Assembly: GCA_963748095.1 (NCBI GenBank)
Contig: CAVVIO010000057.1
Span: 1 to 64,000, forward strand
Reading direction: 5' to 3'
Length of the DNA: 64,000 nucleotides
Source of the DNA: CAVVIO01 sp963748095
GTDB taxonomy: Bacteria > Bacteroidota > Bacteroidia > Bacteroidales > UBA10428
Part shown: in pieces, positions 8,710 through 17,897 of the stretch
Numbering within the stretch: the first letter of the stretch is position 1
How the letters are laid out: each line of letters starts with the position of its first letter
Position numbers and translations under genes: made by a program
Notes under the pieces: model-generated
Told to the model about the DNA's origin: nothing
Seen by the model: the letters and a program-made list of their open reading frames with translations, nothing else
The model's database searches: none

Positions 8710-9702
8710 ATGAAATACGATAACCTTCCTGAAAAACTCAAGGATTACGATATCGATCCGGTCGATGTTATAGATATTCATGTTCATATTCCCGACCTGA
8801 GTGATGATACTAAAAAATTGCTTCTCAATCAACCACATTCCCTGATACCTGCCGATGTGGTCAGTGAAACTTTTGGTGACCTGAACTTAGGATCATTTAA
8901 AAAAAAATTCGGAAATATTCTGGGTGCCTGCGCACTTTTACCTGTGGAAGAACACAATATTTTCGGAAAGGCATGTCCGGTTTACTGCTCGAACACAACT
9001 GTTCTGAAATATGCCCGGCAATTTCCCGAATTCATTATTCCTTTCGGTTCAATTAACCTACAGGAAAAAAATATCTCCGATCGATTGAAAGAACTAAAAA
9101 AAAGTGGAATAATCGGAATAAAATATCACGCACTGGAAGGATATGCATTATCTGCATGTTACCCTGCACTGGCAGCACTGGAAGAATTACAGATGCCCCT
9201 GGTGGTGCATACGGGCGATACTCCTTTTCAACATGTCGATCTGAACCATGCAAATCCGAAAATGCTAATCCCAATTGCTAACGATTTCCCTAAATTAAAC
9301 ATCCTTATTACCCATTTTGCCACACCTTTACATAATGAAGCATTCTGGATTGCATCGCGATATGATAATATCTTTATGGATACTGCCGAATATCCGATAT
9401 ACTGGACAAATCATCCCTTAAATCCTTACGGACCACTTCTCAGTCCGTTAAACACGAAACGGGTTGGTATACATAAATTTATTTTTGGTACCGATTACCC
9501 CATGCCTACTTTGGTACAAGATGAAAAGAAAATTAAGAACGTTAGCCACCATATCGGATATTATCTGAATTCATTACTGGATCTTCCGGAGGAATATCTC
9601 ACACCGGAAGAAAAAAAACAGATAATAACTCAAAATGTATGGTCGTTTTTGGGCAAAAGCAGAAATGATATTATTGAGGGCAATAAAAAGATTCAGATTT
9701 AA
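8710..9702 (+). CDS. amidohydrolase (metal-dependent hydrolase, amidohydrolase-2 family)
   Basis: TIM-barrel metallohydrolase of about 330 residues. Metal ligands are visible in IDIHVHIPD (His24, His26), LVVHTGD (His167), ITHFATP (His202) and FGTDYP (Asp262). The frame extends to a TTG at 8707, but the adjacent ATG at 8710 is the better start. It follows enzyme B by 18 bases in the same operon and ends only 9 bases before the convergent exporter gene. Family members hydrolyse or decarboxylate small cyclic or acyl substrates. In this locus I infer an action on the modified peptide, such as opening or closing an imide-like ring or trimming, but nothing in the sequence fixes the reaction. Confidence 0.8.
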   Translation: MKYDNLPEKLKDYDIDPVDVIDIHVHIPDLSDDTKKLLLNQPHSLIPADVVSETFGDLNLGSFKKKFGNILGACALLPVEEHNIFGKACPVYCSNTTVLKYARQFPEFIIPFGSINLQEKNISDRLKELKKSGIIGIKYHALEGYALSACYPALAALEELQMPLVVHTGDTPFQHVDLNHANPKMLIPIANDFPKLNILITHFATPLHNEAFWIASRYDNIFMDTAEYPIYWTNHPLNPYGPLLSPLNTKRVGIHKFIFGTDYPMPTLVQDEKKIKNVSHHIGYYLNSLLDLPEEYLTPEEKKQIITQNVWSFLGKSRNDIIEGNKKIQI

Positions 9703-9711
9703 ATCAGTATT

Positions 9712-11026
9712 TTAATAACTCTTCTGTTCCTTAAAAACCGATTTCACAGGATAGGTGATTTTACGGAGTATACTCATGTTTTCGGTAATGATCTCTGCTG
9801 TACCCGGCATGTTTTGCTTGAATTCGATTTTATTGCCGTAATTTGTCATCATGCCTGAAGGAAGTGTAACTTCTGCCGTATAATAATTTTGATTGGGCAC
9901 TTGTGAAATGGTGGTGATGACTCCCTGTACCATGCCGAATTCCATATACGGGTAATTTTCGAATTTAATATTCACACGTTGACCGGTCCTCACCTTTCCG
10001 GCTCCCTTAATGGATAAATTGATTTTGCCTATAATTTTACCAGGGTTTTCAGGGATCACCGTAAGTACCTCCTCCCCCTCTTTTACATTTTGATTTTCGC
10101 TCCAAAATTTGTTAAAAGATACGGTGCCCTCAATGGGTGTTTTAAGAATGTGCTGTTGCTCCCACAGATCGATATCGGCAACCAGTTTTTGATAAGCCTC
10201 ATTCAACTGATAATATTTATCATTTCTCTCGGTTGAATACGCAAGTTCCATATCCAGAATTTTTTGGTTCAATTCTGCAATCCCTATCTTTGCATTGGCA
10301 AGATTGGTACGTGTTTCATTATAGCTATATTCCTTTTCCAGTTTGTTGCTTTCCGATTTTTCAAAGTCGGAAGGAGATATCACCCCCTGGTGATGCATGA
10401 GTGAATCACGAGCATATTGTTTTTGCATCAGATGGTATTCTTTTTTAAGAACACCCGATTCCTTTTCAAGTCGATAAATGTATATATTATGCTGCTGAAT
10501 TTCTGCATGCAACGATTTAATCTTTCGGGTATAATAGTCAAGCTTTATAAAGTTCTCATAATCGCGGTATAATTTCAAGAAATTACTATAGGAAGATTGC
10601 AATTCACCGAGAGTATATTTCCTGTCAAATACATGAAATTCATTTTTATCAGAGTTGATATCCAGCGAATCGAGTTTAATTTTTAATGCTTCCACCTGTT
10701 GATAATCGGCAGCTGTTTCGATCAGTGCCAGAAATTCCCCTTTCTCCACCTTTTCATTGTCCGTTACAAATAGCTTTTGTATTTTACCATTAATGCGTGC
10801 CACCAGGGTTACCGGGGGATTTTCGGTAGTAAGTACTATCGGGGAAGGATGTATCTGGGGATATTTAAAGAGCCAGCTACCGAAAAGCAGAATAATAATT
10901 ACAAGTAAAACTACCGTTATTCCCCAGCGAACAATACGGTTGGGTACTTTGCCCAAGAAGATCCTGCATTTCCTGGCTTCTGATCTCAATGTTTTCCGCT
11001 TGTCTTTTTTCCTCTTCAGTCAGCAT
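9712..11026 (-). CDS. HlyD-family membrane fusion protein of the peptide exporter (frameshift near the N-terminus)
   Basis: Periplasmic adaptor linking the C39 ABC transporter to an outer-membrane channel. It has an N-terminal transmembrane helix (VLLVIIILLFGSWLF), a lipoyl-like segment (ARINGKIQKLFVTDNEKVEKGE), a long coiled-coil hairpin with many Lys/Glu, and a barrel region ending near the C-terminus. The uninterrupted frame begins at 10989 with MRSEARKC, which is not family-like. In the overlapping frame an ATG at 11026 gives MLTEEEKRQAENIEIRSQ, the normal start of Bacteroidota homologues. It joins the main frame if one G is removed from the GGG at 10952-10954. The gene follows the exporter by 21 bases. 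I therefore call the full gene to 11026 with a one-base insertion. Confidence 0.85.
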
Positions 11027-11047
11027 ATTTTTATATAATATAGATCA

Positions 11048-13237
11048 TTATAAACCCAGTTCCAACTGATTTTTCACTAAATTATAATAAGCCCCTTTCT
11101 TACCCGATAGCTCTTCGTGTTTCCCTTGTTCAACAATTTTTCCTTTTTCAAGTACCACTATATGATCGGCATTTTTCACAGTACTGAGCCGGTGTGCAAC
11201 TACTACTACGGTCCTTCCTTTAAAGAATCTGGACAAATTATTCATGATCACTTTTTCGTTATTGGCATCCAACGCATTGGTTGCTTCATCGAGAAAGATG
11301 TATTTCGGGTCTTTGTAAATGGCCCTTGCAATAAGAATGCGTTGCTTTTGTCCCTGGCTTAATCCCAGTCCCTCCTGCCCTATTTTGGTATTATAATTTA
11401 AAGGAAGGACTTCGATCATTTCCTGTATATTTGCCGACTTCACAGCATATAGTAATTGTTGTTTATCAACCGTCTCATCAGATACAGCAATGTTTCGGGC
11501 AATTGTATCGGAAAAGATAAATCCATCCTGCATCACCACACCACAATCCTGACGCCAGTGTTTATGACTGATATTCCGTAAATTAGTATCTCCCAGCTTT
11601 ATTTCCCCGTTTACAGGTTCGTAAAATCCAAGTAATAACTTGATAAGGGTAGTTTTACCGCTACCGCTGGTCCCGACAATTGCTGTCACTTTTCCCTGTT
11701 CGATCTTCATATCGATATCTTCCAGCACGTAAGGAGAATTTGGCCCTTCGTACTGAAACGAAAGACGGTTAATGTTGATATCTTCTTTGGAAGGAATTTC
11801 CGTAATAAAGTTTTGGTCAACAGGTTCTTCATCCTTACGGGTATGTATTTCACCCAGCCGTTCAAGACTGATCTTGGCATCCTGCGTGGTGTGAATGAAA
11901 TTAATGACCTGTTCGATCGGGCTGCCTAACTGCCCGATAATATAGGAAATAGCAACAATGGTTCCCAGAGTCATCTCTCCGCGGATCACCATGTTGGCAG
12001 CTATAAATATGATCAGAATATTTTTTATTTCGTTAAAAAATATACCACCGGCCTGCTGGTACTGATGCAGACTAAGTCCTTTTACATTAATTCTGAACAG
12101 CGCTGCCTGGATCTTTTCCCATTCCCATCGTTTTTGTGTCTCACAGTTATTCAGCTTGATCTCCTGCATACCTGTAATCAGTTGAATGATGCTGCTTTGA
12201 TTGTGCGATAACTGTGCAAATTTTTTGTTATCCAGTTCTCTTCTTTTCTTCATGAATAGAAATACCCAACCCAGGTATAAAATACTTCCCGTTATAAATA
12301 CAATGAAAATGTTAATGCTGAATATAGCCAGTACAATTCCCAGTACAACAATATTAATTGCTGCAAAAAACAAATTAAGTGTAGTAGAAGTAAGAAACGA
12401 TTCGATACGTTTATGATCACCGATACGTTGGATAAGGTCACCGATCATTTTCGAATCGAAAAAAGCGATCGGCAGCTTCATCATTTTAACTAAAAAATCG
12501 GAGATCAGAAATATATTGACTCGTGTACCAAGGTGCAGTAATATCCAGTTACGTATAAAATCAACCGCCATCCGGCTGATGACTATTACCAATTGCGCTA
12601 CCAGTACCAGCACGATAAAGCTAAAGTCACGGTTAATGATACCGTTATCGACAAGAGACTGGAATAAAAACGGAAAAATCAACTGTAACAGGGTTCCCAG
12701 GATGATACCGAGAATGAGTTGAACGATCAGTTTATGATAAGGTCGTACATAAGAAAACAAAAAGGTAAAGCGGCCTTTGTTGATCTGTTCATCTTCCTGC
12801 TTGTAAAAATCAGGCGTTGGTTCCAGTATCATGCATAACCCGTACCCTTCACCATCCTTTGTCGTACTTATCCATCCTTTTTGAAATTCAATATATGTAA
12901 ACTTTATAAGCCCATGGGCAGGGTCGGCAACATAAACATTTTTTTTATCGATTTTATAAACTACCACAAAATGTTTTTGTTTCCAGTGAACAACACAGGG
13001 AATTAACACATCGTTTTTCAACTGATCAAAAGTAATTCTTGCCCCTACACAGTGGAAACCGATCGATTCGGCTGCCTCGCTCATACCCAGCATGGAAACT
13101 CCTTCACGTGTAATGAATGACCTCTCTCTTAAGGTCTGCAGAGAATAATTCTTTCCGTAAAATTTAGCAATCATACGCACACAGCTGGGTCCGCAGTCCA
13201 TTGCATCCAATTGCTTGTAAAATGGAAATTTTGGCAT
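11048..13237 (-). CDS. C39 peptidase-containing ABC exporter (PCAT) for double-glycine peptides
   Basis: A 729-residue bacteriocin-type transporter that cleaves leader peptides and exports the cargo. Domains in order: an N-terminal C39 cysteine protease with DCGPSC (catalytic Cys15), KHFVVV (His89) and VADPAHG (Asp105); a six-helix ABC membrane domain; and a nucleotide-binding domain with Walker A GTSGSGKTT, signature LSQGQKQR and Walker B IFLDEATNALD. All catalytic residues are present. The substrate is almost certainly the RGGG-type precursor peptides encoded at 17898-18412, since C39 domains cut after GG or GA. It sits in a minus-strand run from the acyltransferase to HlyD. Confidence 0.96.
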   Translation of the reverse strand: MPKFPFYKQLDAMDCGPSCVRMIAKFYGKNYSLQTLRERSFITREGVSMLGMSEAAESIGFHCVGARITFDQLKNDVLIPCVVHWKQKHFVVVYKIDKKNVYVADPAHGLIKFTYIEFQKGWISTTKDGEGYGLCMILEPTPDFYKQEDEQINKGRFTFLFSYVRPYHKLIVQLILGIILGTLLQLIFPFLFQSLVDNGIINRDFSFIVLVLVAQLVIVISRMAVDFIRNWILLHLGTRVNIFLISDFLVKMMKLPIAFFDSKMIGDLIQRIGDHKRIESFLTSTTLNLFFAAINIVVLGIVLAIFSINIFIVFITGSILYLGWVFLFMKKRRELDNKKFAQLSHNQSSIIQLITGMQEIKLNNCETQKRWEWEKIQAALFRINVKGLSLHQYQQAGGIFFNEIKNILIIFIAANMVIRGEMTLGTIVAISYIIGQLGSPIEQVINFIHTTQDAKISLERLGEIHTRKDEEPVDQNFITEIPSKEDININRLSFQYEGPNSPYVLEDIDMKIEQGKVTAIVGTSGSGKTTLIKLLLGFYEPVNGEIKLGDTNLRNISHKHWRQDCGVVMQDGFIFSDTIARNIAVSDETVDKQQLLYAVKSANIQEMIEVLPLNYNTKIGQEGLGLSQGQKQRILIARAIYKDPKYIFLDEATNALDANNEKVIMNNLSRFFKGRTVVVVAHRLSTVKNADHIVVLEKGKIVEQGKHEELSGKKGAYYNLVKNQLELGL

Positions 13238-13334
13238 ATAGTTTTTTCCGGTTGGGTGTGTATAATTAATTCATTCCCAAAATAACAAAAATTATTAATA
13301 AATAGCCGTTATACCGGTGAACAAATAGATAAAA

Positions 13335-14072
13335 CTATCTGGATGAAATATAATATGGAAACGGGAATTTTTTAACCGGAAGGTCGTTGGCAAGGTCGAA
13401 TAATAAATCGGTAACTAAACCAGCAGTAAGCCAACTGCCAACTGATAGTTGTGGTGGAGAAGATTGAGGATGCTCCATGAATTTGAACATAGCTTCATTT
13501 AACCATGACAAATCATTATTTCCATAATTTTCCAAGTAATGCATTATATGTTTTGTAACTGTAATCTCAAAGCGTGGATCTTTTTGTTCTAAATCTGATA
13601 ACTGCTGACTATCAGGTGTAATCACCAGGGCACAGCCTGCCCAACCGTAATTGTACGGATGAATAACAGGTATATTGTGATCTTTGCATATACGATCGAA
13701 AACAAAAGGGGCATCCGTATCAAAATCGATAGCGTTAACAGCAATATCACAGTCGGCCACATAATCTTTCAGGTTATTTTTATCAAGAAAAACATTGTGA
13801 CAGGTAATGCGGGCACTCGGATTAATAGCTTTTAATCGTTCAAACAATGTATCGACCTTCGATTTTCCTATATTTGCTTTAATATAGTTTTGACGATTCA
13901 GGTTCGATTCCTCAATTGTGTCCCCGTCAACTATAATTATATCTTCAAAACCAAGCCGAAGGGCAGTCTCTGCAATTATACTCCCGAGCCCCGCCCCGCC
14001 AAACATTATTTTTGTGTTTCTAATTTTTTCCTGTTGTTCCTTACTTATATAAATAAAATTTCTTTCATACAT
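13335..14072 (-). CDS. ThiF/MoeB-type E1-like adenylating enzyme C (paralogue of A)
   Basis: A 245-residue E1-like enzyme closely related to enzyme A at 7058. Both start MYERN, and this one has GGAGLGS (25-31), ESNLNRQNY, FERLKAINPSA, NAIDFDTDAPFVFD, HPYNYGWAGCALVI and SSPPQLSVGSWLTAGLV. No zinc ribbon is visible. Its start overlaps the end of the acyltransferase gene by 8 bases, so the two are translationally coupled. Having a paralogue in each of the two opposed gene blocks suggests either a heteromeric enzyme or two peptide substrates with separate activating enzymes. It presumably adenylates a side-chain or C-terminal carboxylate of the precursor; this is inferred. Confidence 0.85.
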   Translation of the reverse strand: MYERNFIYISKEQQEKIRNTKIMFGGAGLGSIIAETALRLGFEDIIIVDGDTIEESNLNRQNYIKANIGKSKVDTLFERLKAINPSARITCHNVFLDKNNLKDYVADCDIAVNAIDFDTDAPFVFDRICKDHNIPVIHPYNYGWAGCALVITPDSQQLSDLEQKDPRFEITVTKHIMHYLENYGNNDLSWLNEAMFKFMEHPQSSPPQLSVGSWLTAGLVTDLLFDLANDLPVKKFPFPYYISSR

Positions 14073-14805
14073 ACATCTTCAGTTGATCATTTGAGTTTTT
14101 TTCCGGTTGATTTTCGTGACATTCAAGCCAGTTCAGTAAATCTCTGGCAGTTGCAACAGCAGGACAAGTAACAGAACCAAGGTAAAACTTAGGCTGTCCG
14201 ACCATTTCCATATTGAATCCCATTTTCAGCATAAGCCGGAATACTTTATAATCTATCTCAGTTACTATCAGATTGTCTGCCGAATCACACAATAATCTAA
14301 TGGATGTGATTAGCAATCTTTGCAATATTTCAACTGAAGAAATTTTTAAATCGTATTTTTTAATTTTTTCCTTATCTATGGCAAGTCTGCCAAAATGCCA
14401 AACATCATCCACCTTAAGGCCTTCAAAATTTGTCAAATCTTCTAATTTAATACCAAATTCCGTTTCGATTGGAAAGGTTATAAATCTATTTTTTTTGGTA
14501 ACTTTAAATGTGCCTAATATACCTGCTTCTTCCGTACTGCAAATAATATAAGCAGAATATTTAAAATAATTACGATCTTCTTTTATCATATCCCTCAAGC
14601 TTGATTCATCAGGTATCCAATGATTTTTTTCCGTATAATCGTGAAGATACACATGATAAACAAACTTCGAAAACTCTCCAACATGATTTGCATCTATCCT
14701 GTTAATAATGAGAGGATCCTTGATCTCGATCAGCTGATCTTTTTTATTCTCAAAGTGATCAGCCTTGAGATTATCCACATTCTCGCTAATTCCGTACATT
14801 TGCAT
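14065..14805 (-). CDS. FeeM/autoinducer-synthase-like N-acyltransferase (GNAT fold)
   Basis: A 246-residue protein. RIDANHVGEFSKFVYHVYL at the start of the domain, the central AYIICSTEEAGILGTFKV and the later DDVWHFGRLAIDKEKIKK match the pattern of N-acyl amino acid synthases (FeeM) and PEP-CTERM-associated acyltransferases, in which an acidic residue and a GRLAVD-like motif line the acyl pocket. It overlaps the downstream E1-like gene by 8 bases. Such GNAT-like enzymes transfer long-chain acyl groups from acyl-ACP or acyl-CoA to amines, and related maturases acylate Lys or ornithine in known RiPP lipopeptides. I infer acylation of the precursor core here. The fold assignment is moderately sure and the substrate is a guess from context. 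Confidence 0.68.
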   Translation of the reverse strand: MQMYGISENVDNLKADHFENKKDQLIEIKDPLIINRIDANHVGEFSKFVYHVYLHDYTEKNHWIPDESSLRDMIKEDRNYFKYSAYIICSTEEAGILGTFKVTKKNRFITFPIETEFGIKLEDLTNFEGLKVDDVWHFGRLAIDKEKIKKYDLKISSVEILQRLLITSIRLLCDSADNLIVTEIDYKVFRLMLKMGFNMEMVGQPKFYLGSVTCPAVATARDLLNWLECHENQPEKNSNDQLKMYV

Positions 14806-14994
14806 GGCTTTTCCCTTTAAATTAATAACTTAAGTTGACTATTTCCACAGGCTAAACATATCAGCCAATGGCAATAAAACATTTCACGGTTAAGATGTAA
14901 GGTTTTGTTGGGTGCAACCTTTACCCTGGCGTCAACTTAAAGGTTGGGTACATAACAGCAAAAAATAATATTTACCTAATATTTTTTGCTTATT

Positions 14995-15429
14995 TTATTT
15001 CGGATTTTTTAACCATTCTATTGCTGATTTTTCATCTTCAAAGTTCAGGTATGTAAGTGGTCCTGCTTCTTGTCTAAGTAGATTATCAGCAGAAAGACGT
15101 GCAAATATCTTTGGGGAAAGTATAGTCGCCCCATGACTCATACCAAGCTGTATGGCTTTCGGTAACCAGGTCTGTACGATCCAGGTATCAATACCTTTTG
15201 GATATGGGCCATGCTGTTTCCTATTATCGCTGAGGACTTTGGTAAGACCAAATTTTCTCATAATTCCAAGATACATTTCCATTCCCTCTTTAGTACGTTT
15301 TTCATCCTGGTAACCAACCCAGTCCAGATAAATCCATCCCTTATGTGCCGGAACCTGAATTTTAAGAAAAACGCCACCAGTATCTTTTAATTCTTCCTGA
15401 TGTATTACTTCACCTTGTAAAACTTCCAT
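14995..15429 (-). CDS. STAS/SpoIIAA-like protein
   Basis: A 144-residue soluble protein without signal peptide. The pattern DWVGYQDEKRTKEGMEMYLGIMRKFGLTKVLSDNR, followed by PKAIQLGMSHGATILSP and a C-terminal FEDEKSAIEWL, is that of the STAS/SpoIIAA-like proteins common in Bacteroidota, where the C-terminal helix often reads ...AxxWL. It lies between the acyltransferase and a soluble histidine kinase, all on the minus strand. Proteins of this type usually take part in signalling or partner-switching. A regulatory role next to the kinase is inferred; no phosphorylatable Ser is assigned with confidence. Confidence 0.6.
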   Translation of the reverse strand: MEVLQGEVIHQEELKDTGGVFLKIQVPAHKGWIYLDWVGYQDEKRTKEGMEMYLGIMRKFGLTKVLSDNRKQHGPYPKGIDTWIVQTWLPKAIQLGMSHGATILSPKIFARLSADNLLRQEAGPLTYLNFEDEKSAIEWLKNPK

Positions 15430-15476
15430 GTGTGCTTTAATTTAAGTTAGACTATTATAAATTTATGAAAACTTTT

Positions 15477-16418
15477 TTAAAATAAAAACCGATATTGCCC
15501 AAGTGTTTCTGTCTTCAATAATTTCAAGAAGTTACGGTTTTGCTGCTTCCCGACTCGTAACGAAAAATTCTCCAGCTTTTTTACCTTTTTGGTTCGTTGG
15601 GTTCTGACAGGTATATTGAATCGGAAAACAGATCCCCGGGGACGGTTTGGGTTTGTTTCTACCCATATTTCTCCACCAAATAATTCAACCAGACGTTTTG
15701 CTGAACTTAATCCAAGTCCCAGGCCCTTTTTCCCTGCCGCTGTATTATCCAGCTTAAAGAACGGTTCGAAAATATCTTCCATTTTCTGCTGAAGACCTCC
15801 TATTCCTGAGTCGATGACAAAAAATTCAAGACGGTCCTGATGACTGGTGTAACCGTATTCAATCACCCCTTTTTCTGTAAATTTAAATGCATTCGATAGC
15901 AGGTAAGTCAATATTTGTGACAGTCTTCGTTTATCGGTTTTTATAACAATATTTTTATCTTCTTCTGCTACCTTTTTTAACAAAACAACATTGTCCTTTC
16001 CCAAAACATGTTTTTGTACAGTAAAAAATGAATGTATCTCATCCATCATCTGATCAATAGTACATTCTCCTATTTCGAGCTTCACCAGTCCGGCATCTAT
16101 CAGTGCTGCCTCTACAATATCATCCAGAACTTTCAAAAATTCCTGACTGCTCTTTTGAAGATACTCCCCGTACTTTACTTTCTCGTCGGAATTCAGGTTG
16201 TAATTTTCCAGCAAACTCCTAAATCCCAATATTGCATTCATTGGAGTACGAATCTCGTGATAAAGGTTTCGTAAAAAACTTGCTTTTAACTCTTCCGTTT
16301 TGTTGGCATTATCAGCGATTACTTTCTCCAAAATATCGACTCTTTGCTTAAGCTGCTCGTAATCTGACCCTTCAGAAGTCTTATTAAGCTCCTTTATTAT
16401 TTCTTTACCATTTCGCAT
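15477..16418 (-). CDS. soluble sensor histidine kinase (HisKA-HATPase only)
   Basis: About 313 residues from the ATG at 16418. The longer frame to 16466 adds 16 unconvincing residues. A short coiled-coil leader (YEQLKQRVDILEKVIADNANK) precedes the dimerisation/phosphoacceptor helix LRNLYHEIRTPMNAILGF (His54). The catalytic domain follows with the N box LSNAFKFT, G1 FVIDSGIGG and G2 GKKGLGLGLSSAKRLVELFGG. There is no transmembrane helix, PAS or GAF sensor, and no adjacent response regulator. Input must come from a partner, possibly the STAS-like protein next door. It is part of the minus-strand block that includes the exporter, which suggests control of the peptide locus. Confidence 0.88.
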   Translation of the reverse strand: MRNGKEIIKELNKTSEGSDYEQLKQRVDILEKVIADNANKTEELKASFLRNLYHEIRTPMNAILGFRSLLENYNLNSDEKVKYGEYLQKSSQEFLKVLDDIVEAALIDAGLVKLEIGECTIDQMMDEIHSFFTVQKHVLGKDNVVLLKKVAEEDKNIVIKTDKRRLSQILTYLLSNAFKFTEKGVIEYGYTSHQDRLEFFVIDSGIGGLQQKMEDIFEPFFKLDNTAAGKKGLGLGLSSAKRLVELFGGEIWVETNPNRPRGSVFRFNIPVRTQRTKKVKKLENFSLRVGKQQNRNFLKLLKTETLGQYRFLF

Positions 16419-16610
16419 TTTACTATATTTTTTAGTAACCACTCGACTCCCCTTCAAAATCAACAACTTTTTAAATCAATTAATATACCCTGAAGCATAT
16501 AAAATGTCATTTTATCACTACAGGTGGAAACTTGAAATTATTTTAAATCTACTTTCATGGTCATTATAAATTTGTGCGTATCACTAATGAATCTTTTACA
16601 CCACTAAAAT

Positions 16611-17375
16611 CTACATTCTTGATACAATGTGTTTGGCTTTATCTTTGTAAAAGCTTTGGCTGTCAGCAATTTTTGAAAATTGTTCTTTCGCTTTTTCCCG
16701 GTTTCCGGTTTTCAGGTAACAAAATCCAAGATACCATTCAGCCTGATCGATATAAAGGTTTTGCTGATGATCAATAACCTTTTTAAACGATTTGCCTGCT
16801 TGCTTGTATTCATTAATCTGCATATGCGAAATGCCGGTATACAGGTTCAATCCAACACGTGACGCGTCTTTCTGCAGAATATTTTCGAACATGGCAATTG
16901 CTTTTACATAATTCTTTTGTTCGTATTTTTCCATGGCAGTGCGTAATTCCACATTAACCGACTCATCTCCCGAACGGAAGTTCATATTCGATTCGTAGGG
17001 CTGGTAGTACTCGTTATAAATAGCAGCATTGGAAAGCTGTCGGGGAGCAATCTCAAAAATAGCCAGGCCAATAACCATAGATAATCCAACGGCAATGCCT
17101 GCAATTTTCAAAGCCCCGGATTTTACATGGCTTTTCGAAGGCGCTTTTTCCGGTTTCACGGAATTTAATTCAGCATAAATCTGATCAAGTTGGTCTTCCA
17201 TATCAAACACTTCCTTATCAGAAATGGCACAGTCTATGTTCTGATATAAGACCAGTTCATCTTGTAATTCAGGATTTAATTCCAGCTCCTTCTCAAACCA
17301 GAGTTTTTCTTCCGAACTCATAATACCTTCCAGGTATCGTTGAATAAATTCTGAATAATTAATTTCACTTTTCAT
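16611..17375 (-). CDS. anti-sigma-like membrane protein with periplasmic TPRs
   Basis: A 254-residue single-pass protein. Residues 1-85 form an acidic helical cytoplasmic segment (YSEFIQRYLEGIMSSEEKLWFEKELELNP) that resembles the anti-sigma-type N-termini of Bacteroidota. A transmembrane helix follows at about 89-110 (LKIAGIAVGLSMVIGLAIF), then three or so tetratricopeptide repeats (YEQKNYVKAIAMFENIL, AGISHMQINEYKQAGKSFKKVI, AEWYLGFCYLKTGNREKAKEQF). This is the companion usually found with an ECF sigma factor and a TPR-CHAT protein, both of which lie nearby (21636-22217 and 18699-21562). I infer that it holds the ECF sigma factor until a periplasmic signal arrives. It faces the precursor genes, 520 bases downstream of them on the same strand. 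Confidence 0.72.
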   Translation of the reverse strand: MKSEINYSEFIQRYLEGIMSSEEKLWFEKELELNPELQDELVLYQNIDCAISDKEVFDMEDQLDQIYAELNSVKPEKAPSKSHVKSGALKIAGIAVGLSMVIGLAIFEIAPRQLSNAAIYNEYYQPYESNMNFRSGDESVNVELRTAMEKYEQKNYVKAIAMFENILQKDASRVGLNLYTGISHMQINEYKQAGKSFKKVIDHQQNLYIDQAEWYLGFCYLKTGNREKAKEQFSKIADSQSFYKDKAKHIVSRM

Positions 17376-17897
17376 TTCTTTTCGTTTTTATCTTTTTTAT
17401 TAACACTCAATAACGTATACCATGTTGATATACAAATTTTAGTTTTATTATTTATTTGTCGTTTTCAGGAATTTTCCCTGAAGGTTCAGGTGTTTGCCCC
17501 ACAAGGCTTTTACCTGTATATTTTTTCGTTTATTTATATTCTAACTCGTTAATTATCAATAACCGGTATTTCCGGCAGTAAAGATAACTATAACCCTTTT
17601 GCCAGCTAACAGGCAGACCGGTTTACTTCAAAACAGTTAATTTGTTTATAATTTTATTTCGGCACTATCTTTCTGTAACAACTTTTGAGAATATATAAGT
17701 GCCGTTTTTATTATTAAACTCTTTCAAAATACATTCCTGCAAATAGATAGTAACTTTTCCATCTGCCAGTGGGCAATTTGCCCTGAAATTCAACCTAACT
17801 ATGTTAAAGAACTTTTTTATTTATTTTAATGCAACTGTAGCATTTTTGTTTGTTATTTGAAGCTTCGTTTCTATTTATTAATTTAAATACAGATACA
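17376..17897. other. AT-rich intergenic region between the precursor array and the anti-sigma-like gene
   Basis: 522 bases with no convincing coding frame on either strand and no further RGGG-type precursor. It presumably contains the 3' end of the precursor transcript and the promoter of the anti-sigma-like gene. I could not identify a clear terminator or a full promoter consensus here. Confidence 0.5.

Noticed and set aside
14820..14994. Short peptide gene in the gap between the acyltransferase and the STAS-like gene
   Set aside because: Only a short frame without leader-like or core-like sequence; AAGGTT/AACCTT repeats there look like spacer structure.
17376..17897. A fifth precursor downstream of the array
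   Set aside because: No RGG-coding stretch or similar leader was found on either strand.
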